A stretch of DNA of 64,000 nucleotides. It comes from Phlyctochytrium arcticum (taxonomy: Eukaryota; Chytridiomycota; Chytridiomycetes; Chytridiales; Chytridiaceae). Position 1 is the first letter of the stretch; each line of letters begins with the position of its first letter. Below, one piece after another: positions 58,545-64,000 of the stretch. Below the pieces are notes generated by a model. It saw only the letters and a program-made list of their open reading frames with translations, made no database searches and was not told where the DNA came from. The translations under genes were made by a program, and so were the position numbers. The stretch covers positions 124,001 through 188,000 of the forward strand of contig JAHLKI010000040.1 of the NCBI GenBank assembly GCA_025602905.1, read 5' to 3'.

Positions 58545-60689
58545 ATGAATGACCTTCACAACCAGATGGCGACGCTGTCGATTATGGACCTCGATACGAG
58601 CGATACGGGACGAGGAGCCGCCAAGGTGCTGCCGAGCAAGCTAGTAGTCCGTCGCCAGTCGTCTCGTTTTCGCCGCCGCAGTACGATCAACCGTCAAAAG
58701 TCTGCTCGTCGAGTGACGGCTACTCCCCTTGCACTTGGCTCCTCCCCAGATCCGCTACAGCTGCAGCACGAAAAGTCCACCAAGCGACGTCGGCGGCCAG
58801 TCACATGGGCCCAAAAGGCATGGCGCCAAACTATAGATGGACGGGACTTTGAAGCAAAATCCCAAGGTCAAGAACCATCACCTCTTTCTTTGAACAAACG
58901 GCCGGTATCGACCGACATTCAAGCCGTTCCGGCGTTGATTTCAGATGCCGATAACGAGGCCACAATCAACCGCAGCCGTTCCACGATTCATAGCAGTACT
59001 GGGACGCTACCTGGTCGAAATCGTACTGCCAGCGTCAGATCTGGTAGACCACTGTCAAGTGTTTCTCGTACCTATTCGTGGTCCTCAGTATGGTCAAATA
59101 TTCCCGAAGACGAGCTAACTGACCCCGAAAATAGTATGGAGTGGACACTAGATGACGAGCACGAGATTTCTTATCCCACTGATGGTGCTGCCGATGCGGA
59201 CTTCCCCTTCAAATCCCTTTATCAGTTTGGCTCCATCTCCCGGCGCGATCGCGATGACGATATTGACAATTCGAGTTCATTTTCATTCTCTTCGACTGAC
59301 GTTACTGCTGAAGTTGAACCGCGGAAGCGTCCCTCAAACGAGCGCCTGTTGGCGGTGCGCGGCCAGCTGGAAGTGCGACCACGTCGCTCCATTGCGTTGC
59401 TGGATCACCTACTGGAAGATGTAAACAAGTTCCAGATTGACGAAGAATTTGCACCGACATTGGCAAGAACTCGGAGTCGGCCAGGCAGGACGCGAATGGC
59501 CGAGATCAGAGCGCAGCAGAACGCGACGGACTCTCTTACTGAAGAAGACGATGAACCGGAGGCAGTACAGCGGCAGGACACCCAACGCGATTCAGTGGCG
59601 AAACCACTTGCATCTCAGAATCCAGCACCGGTCACCTCTCGCCCAAGCACTCCTATCCAATGTCGGCCAGAGAGTCCTGGCCTGCCTCGACTGATGATTC
59701 CCCCGCCTCCTACCAGCAGCCCACCTCGCGAGGATCCTGGCCGTCATATGAAAGGTTCTTTTTCTGAAGGCCATCGTGAAATGAACAACACCATAGTTGA
59801 CACTTCATTTGCCACTATATCGACAATCCCCACCAACACCAGTGCCACTGATAAGAACCTTGATTCAGCGTATAGTTCTCTTGATCGACGTCGCCAAAGC
59901 TTTAGCTCTTTGGATACCGTTATTGAGGTGTCTCCTGGCAGTCTGCAAACGGACGCCGCCGTCGTTGATTCCGATGATACTGTTGGGGACTTTCCAATCA
60001 TCGATTCGGAAGATCCCATTGGGGACTGGTATCGAAATTCTCGAGAGCATTCTTCAGATCTCACTCTAACCACGAGTGAACACGAATTGACCTTGTCCTC
60101 ACCCAAATCTTGGTCAACAATCGAGGTCGAATTGCCATCCCCTGCTCAAGACATATCCACTACTTCCACCATCACTCCCGCCACGCAAGCTGCATCCTCA
60201 GCAAATACGCGCGTTCAACCTGCCCGCCGCAGTCCCAATGGGCCAAGGCCAATGACTCCGTCCATGGTCGCCTCTGCCGCAAAGTTGCCTACCCAACCCA
60301 TTCACGCCCACAGTTCAAGCAGTGTTTCAACCGTCCTCAGCATGTCACAATACGGGCTCAACCAGGCACCCGACAATCTTTTTGTTCGCAACTCGATTCG
60401 TCTTCTTGACACGTCCCACTTGAATAATTTTTCCAGTCCCGCATCCGCACCATTACCGGCTTCAATATCTGATGCACCAATTCCTAACGCCCCTGTGCGT
60501 CAGCTATCGTTATCCTCGTCATCAGCCAACAAGCGAATCTCATCAGTTCCTTCCCAAACGCAGCAACCTTCGCAGCAGCAACCACAACCGGCTAATAGCA
60601 CCCCCATTGCGATCAAATCTGCTGCTCCACCTCCCCAAAAACGAGGGATTAGACGTTTCTTTAGAAAGGTCAAGCGCGTATTCGATTAA
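58545..60689 (+). CDS. Uncharacterised disordered protein with basic C-terminal helix
   Basis: A single 714-codon exon from ATG 58545 (MNDLHNQMATLSIMD). The protein is rich in Ser, Thr, Pro, Arg and Asp with little hydrophobic content, so it is mostly disordered. Conserved-looking features are a basic segment near residues 35-60, a short helix LLDHLLEDVNKFQIDEE, poly-Gln/Pro near the end and a final RGIRRFFRKVKRVF, a basic amphipathic helix that could bind membrane. No family is recognised. The long intact frame and codon pattern support a real gene; function is unknown. Confidence 0.7.
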   Translation: MNDLHNQMATLSIMDLDTSDTGRGAAKVLPSKLVVRRQSSRFRRRSTINRQKSARRVTATPLALGSSPDPLQLQHEKSTKRRRRPVTWAQKAWRQTIDGRDFEAKSQGQEPSPLSLNKRPVSTDIQAVPALISDADNEATINRSRSTIHSSTGTLPGRNRTASVRSGRPLSSVSRTYSWSSVWSNIPEDELTDPENSMEWTLDDEHEISYPTDGAADADFPFKSLYQFGSISRRDRDDDIDNSSSFSFSSTDVTAEVEPRKRPSNERLLAVRGQLEVRPRRSIALLDHLLEDVNKFQIDEEFAPTLARTRSRPGRTRMAEIRAQQNATDSLTEEDDEPEAVQRQDTQRDSVAKPLASQNPAPVTSRPSTPIQCRPESPGLPRLMIPPPPTSSPPREDPGRHMKGSFSEGHREMNNTIVDTSFATISTIPTNTSATDKNLDSAYSSLDRRRQSFSSLDTVIEVSPGSLQTDAAVVDSDDTVGDFPIIDSEDPIGDWYRNSREHSSDLTLTTSEHELTLSSPKSWSTIEVELPSPAQDISTTSTITPATQAASSANTRVQPARRSPNGPRPMTPSMVASAAKLPTQPIHAHSSSSVSTVLSMSQYGLNQAPDNLFVRNSIRLLDTSHLNNFSSPASAPLPASISDAPIPNAPVRQLSLSSSSANKRISSVPSQTQQPSQQQPQPANSTPIAIKSAAPPPQKRGIRRFFRKVKRVFD

Positions 60690-61542
60690 GAGTTCTTCTC
60701 CTTTTACATATTACATTACATACATTTTCATCTACGATAGATCCCCTAGAACAATTTACTCATTCCTTTATGCCTGTATCATATTTTTCTTACATTTTAA
60801 TTGTATATCCAAAGTTTCGCGCTGGTTGTAACTTGTAAGACGTCGACATACTCGTATTTACTCTGTATCTGTTCCCGTTTATATGAAACTCTCGGATGAA
60901 ACGGGATCAGGTTATGTCTCTTTCCTTTAATTCATTCACATCCTCCCAAAGTTACACATTTTGCGCACCATGATAGTGTTTTACCAAATTCATACTGACG
61001 GAAAAACATCAAATTTATGGATGCATTGTCAGCTTACTGAAATCTCTTGTTGAAGCAGTTCTTGATTCTGCTGATTTGTTAAAGTTATTCATAATCTATG
61101 ATAGTATGCAGGTCTTTAATAGTGCTGAACAATAAATTATCCTTTCTTGCTTGCTACCTCCTACTTACTGCTGAGCCCTGGGAGATTCTATACCGTTTCC
61201 GTTTGCAATGTTTCCAAACACCGACCGCACTTGGCCGTTAAGATATCAGGCGGCACAGTGAGGCACAGCCACGTAAGTGTCACCCAGCCGCAACGGCGAC
61301 CGGCGTCTTGGCGGGTCGGCAGACTCTGCCTGCACACCTCAAGGCCAAATGTTCACACTGCGCAAAGAAGGTGCGGCAACGCGGGGTGCGCGCGTAGGGA
61401 TGGTCTTTAACAGCAAGAAGGAAAGGACTTTAAAAGGAGGGGAGCTGCTCGCTCCCGGCTCTCCTCTTTACCTCTCATCATCCGACATCCATAGATACAT
61501 ACATCTCTCTTTAGACTCGCAAAAGTAGACCCAAATCCCACC
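60690..61542. other. Intergenic region, nothing recognised
   Basis: AT-rich 3' region of the disordered protein gene, then GC-richer promoter DNA with a TATA-like ACTTTAAAAG at about 61427 upstream of the secreted protein gene. Confidence 0.5.
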
Positions 61543-62446
61543 ATGCGCATCACCTCTGCATCCCTCTTTCTCGCCGCGGCCATCTTGGCACCGTCCGTCT
61601 TTGCTATCGAGGACCCCCGCACCACTGCCATCAAGGCTGACCTCGCGGCGTTCTGCTCATCTCTAGGTGGCAAGCCTGGCAAACAGGGCGCCAACTGTTT
61701 CGATATCTCAGGCGCGTTCTTTAGCGCAATTCTGGCTGGCAAGGCCAACTCAGAGGCTGGTCGATGTGAACGCTCCGGGCTGGCCCAACAGCTCCGCAAC
61801 AACTTTGATGGAGCCCAGGCAATTGCAAATGCTGTTGGTAAGCATCCATATCTGCTTTAGAAAGTTTGGCGATGCAACATGTAGCTAATGATGGCTTTGT
61901 CCTTTTTTTTTAGCATCTGCTCCTCTGAATGTCATCCCCCCTGCCCAGTTGCCTGGCCCCAACCCTCCTTGTGGATCCGCTGGAGGCAATGGCGGAGCTG
62001 CCGCCCCTCCCCCCCAACAAGCGCCCAAGCAAAAACAGACTGCAGCTCCGCAAGCACCGGCACCGGCACCCAAGGCAGCACCTACTGGCCCCAGCTGTGG
62101 CGCCGCACCTGCTGCCCCGGCAACCCCAGTTACCCCACCCGCGGCCAAGGCTGCAGGAGGAGGAGGAGGCCTCGACGCGATTCGCTGCGCAAACGGTCGT
62201 GCCGCCCAGACTGCCGACAATGCAAAGACCGGCCTCTCTGCCAACTCGGCGTGTACCGATGGAACGTCTACTTGTGTCGGCAACTCTTTTGGCCAGTGCG
62301 TCGGTGGCAAGTTCCTGTTGACTGCATGCCCCGCAACGCTCGCTTGCCAAGTTTTGCCTCTTGTCAACAAGGAAGGAACCAGCGTTGCTTGCAGCTCCGA
62401 CACGGACAAGAACTCTCGAATCGCATCTGCTTTGGCCAGCTGCTAG
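61543..62446 (+). CDS. Secreted protein with CBM19-like chitin-binding domain
   Basis: Two exons (61543-61837, 61914-62446; GTAAGC...TTTTAG) encode about 275 residues. A clear signal peptide, MRITSASLFLAAAILAPSVFA, is followed by a short N-terminal domain (FCSSLGGKPGKQGANCFDIS), a Pro/Ala-rich linker with charged QAPAPAPKAA runs, and a Cys-rich C-terminal module. That module (CTDGTSTCVGNSFGQCVGG-K, ACPATLACQVL) follows the CBM19 pattern of C..G...C....F..C..GK......C...C seen at the end of fungal chitinases. No catalytic domain is present. A role in binding chitin outside the cell is inferred. Confidence 0.75.
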
Positions 62447-63053
62447 ATCAATCAGTGAGAACGTCCTTCATTCTGGCAATGAAGCACGCGTCTGCTGGCC
62501 ATAGACCACCGGTTGGATCTTTTGGTGCCCCAATTCCCCATCTATTCTGTACATACTTGGGATCGTACAGCTTTCTGTAATTAGCTCTCGCTTTAGATAC
62601 AATGTAGATATTTCATTTGTAACATAGCACTATCGTATCAACCATCTATCATTCTTTCGTTCAATTATCATCTGTGTGGCTCAAAGCTCAATATGTATTG
62701 CGCAGATACGCGTAACGAACACTGCGACGTTAGACTGACCGTTGTCACATTTCGACAACTTCAACCTCGCTTCAAATTCACAAAGTGTTCAAGCTCAGAT
62801 CTGCATGGGCAGATATGATCACTACCAAAACCTGTACCACCGCCCAAGCTAAAGGTATCCAAACTGCCATGGCAAAGAATCCTCCATTGTACACACAGAC
62901 CCTGCTCATCTTTTTCTCACGTCATACACTAGTACTGTATTGCAATACATCAATTATCATAGATAGTATTGCAATACATCAATTGTTTGTATTCCCGCAT
63001 CCGCCGTCGCACTTCCCATAGTGATTGGTGTTGTCTCCTAACCGAAAATTTAT
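62447..63053. other. Intergenic region with a palindromic direct repeat
   Basis: No gene recognised. It contains the repeat pair described at 62937-62984. Confidence 0.5.
62937..62984. repeat. Pair of 19-bp direct repeats with inner palindrome
   Basis: GTATTGCAATACATCAATT occurs at 62937-62955 and again at 62966-62984, offset by 29 bp. The first 12 bases (GTATTGCAATAC) are a perfect palindrome. Confidence 0.85.
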
Positions 63054-63804
63054 TCACCGCCCATCAATTCTCACGGTCCCATTTGTCGAACTCTGCACGA
63101 GCTTCTTCAATCTGCTTGCTAGCAAGACTAGCTCGATCAGCCTCTGAAGTCTTCCTCCAATTGTTGCTCGGGGAAACGAATCCGGAACGCCGCGACCTTT
63201 CCGTCCTTGGTGCATCCAACCTGCACATCTGAGCACTCCGTCGGAGCGAGCGTGAATGGAACGTCGGCAATCAACGTCGAGTACATCAGCGCTTAAATCG
63301 TAAGACTCACTAATCACGACCGGCGGCTTGTGCTCGACATAAGCATATTCGCACCAGAAGTGCGGCGCAACGACTGGGGTGGACGGTGAAATGCTCAGAA
63401 CCATGACTTTGTTGCTTGCGTCTCGAGAAATCTCCAGTTCACGCCGCGGCTCAGGCCCGGTTGGCAGCGGTACAAAGTCAACATTCCCCTCGCACCCGGG
63501 GAACGCTTGGCTGAGATAAAGGGAAAACGAGTCGGTATCGGGGTAGTACCGGAGGTCGACTTTCTGCCTGTACCCTTCCGAGCTGAGCTGCTCAGAGAGT
63601 TCGCTTTCAGTTTGTGACGATAACCCAAGTGTCGCCATTCTTTTCAAGGATAACGCTGCTATGATCGGGTTGAGTAGAGTATCGACGGAGGATCTTGCAC
63701 GCTCGGTTCAATCTTGACTTGGTGAGGAACTTCTCAACTTGCTTTGGTGTCCAGTACGTGCGGTTCGTGTAAGAGCGAGATATTGCTTCACAATGCTCCT
63801 CCAC
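63054..63804 (-). CDS. Unresolved uncharacterised locus, possibly frame-disrupted
   Basis: Three protein-like stretches on the minus strand lie in different frames: one ending SSVILEKNGDTWVIV (63.65 kb), one with VDLRYYPDTDSFSLYLSQ and LEISRDASNKVMVLS (63.6-63.35 kb), and one with FTLAPTECSDVQVGCTK or RASLASKQIEEARAEFD (63.25-63.05 kb). The middle piece spans 63647-63300. Joining by introns is possible but no clear donor-acceptor pair was found between the first two. No domain is recognised. The start is not determined. Confidence 0.35.
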
Positions 63805-64000
63805 ATTTCAGATGCGGGGAAGTTGCGCCAGACCAAGACACTCGCAAACTCCCGAGTAACCGTTAAGCCGCTGATTCCAAGAGTCCTCCGCAGGCATGAG
63901 ATTTGATCGCTTTCACATACCTATGACGGACGCAGGGAAGAGTTGGCATGGTAGACGGTCGTTCGGAAGCTTCTGAATTTGGGTGGGGCGACTCATTGAA
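63805..64000. other. Window edge, nothing recognised
   Basis: About 200 bp at the end of the window, upstream of the unresolved minus-strand locus. No feature could be supported. Confidence 0.4.

Noticed and set aside
61885..62409. 174-codon minus-strand frame
   Set aside because: Antisense shadow of the secreted CBM19-like gene caused by its GC-rich Pro/Ala linker.

Overview
This window looks like nuclear DNA of an early-diverging zoosporic (chytrid-type) fungus. The sequence shows dense, mostly single-copy eukaryotic genes on both strands. They carry many short GT-AG introns, mostly 45-70 bp, and are separated by intergenic gaps of about 50-900 bp. Gene content fits a fungus: PET191/COA5, ILV1, PAN6 pantothenate synthetase, LRO1/PDAT, a Sip3/Lam sterol transfer protein, a Vps3844-domain protein and a secreted chitin-binding protein. 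It also includes genes typical of flagellated or animal-side lineages that many Dikarya lack: katanin p80, a Cockayne CSA/ERCC8 homolog, and RAD51AP1-like and MBIP-like proteins. The lineage call is inference; no rRNA, tRNA or CRISPR array was recognised.

Layout. 1-4.9 kb: poly-G tract, a possible Fanzor fragment, RAD51AP1-like gene, COA5/PET191 and a small unknown candidate. 5-8.3 kb: polytopic membrane protein, MBIP-like gene and PSMG2. 8.5-18.3 kb: TAF2 with three C-terminal bromodomains, divergent from the ribosome-biogenesis GTPase EFL1. 18.4-23.3 kb: ESCRT-III-like protein, U5 snRNP WD40 protein and ERCC8. 23.3-29.7 kb: Sip3/Lam BAR-PH-GRAM-VASt protein and Vps3844-domain protein. 30-36.2 kb: threonine deaminase, NDUFA9/Coq11-like SDR running into pantothenate synthetase, and a UBE2E-type E2. 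36.5-46.3 kb: VPS8 without its beta-propeller, katanin p80, an Atg14/UVRAG/Vps38 protein and NDUFA6. 47-51 kb: a secreted protein with nested 15-residue repeats. 51-54.6 kb: gene-poor DNA holding a decayed Fanzor, the eukaryotic TnpB-like RNA-guided nuclease. 54.7-64 kb: LRO1/PDAT, a disordered protein, a secreted CBM19-like protein and an unresolved minus-strand locus.

Functional themes are transcription (TAF2, MBIP-like), genome repair (RAD51AP1-like, ERCC8), endolysosomal traffic and autophagy (VPS8, ESCRT-III-like, Atg14/UVRAG, Vps3844), lipid handling (Lam, PDAT), mitochondrial biogenesis (COA5, NDUFA6, the SDR) and branched-chain amino acid/pantothenate synthesis. The genes are not an operon; neighbours are mostly unrelated housekeeping loci, several sharing short divergent promoters.

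The most unusual items are the Fanzor relic (52489-54290) with a possible second fragment (640-939), the triple-bromodomain TAF2, the apparent SDR-PanC transcript fusion, the propeller-less VPS8, and the repeat-built secreted protein. Exon boundaries were worked out by hand from reading frames and splice signals and are not transcript-verified.
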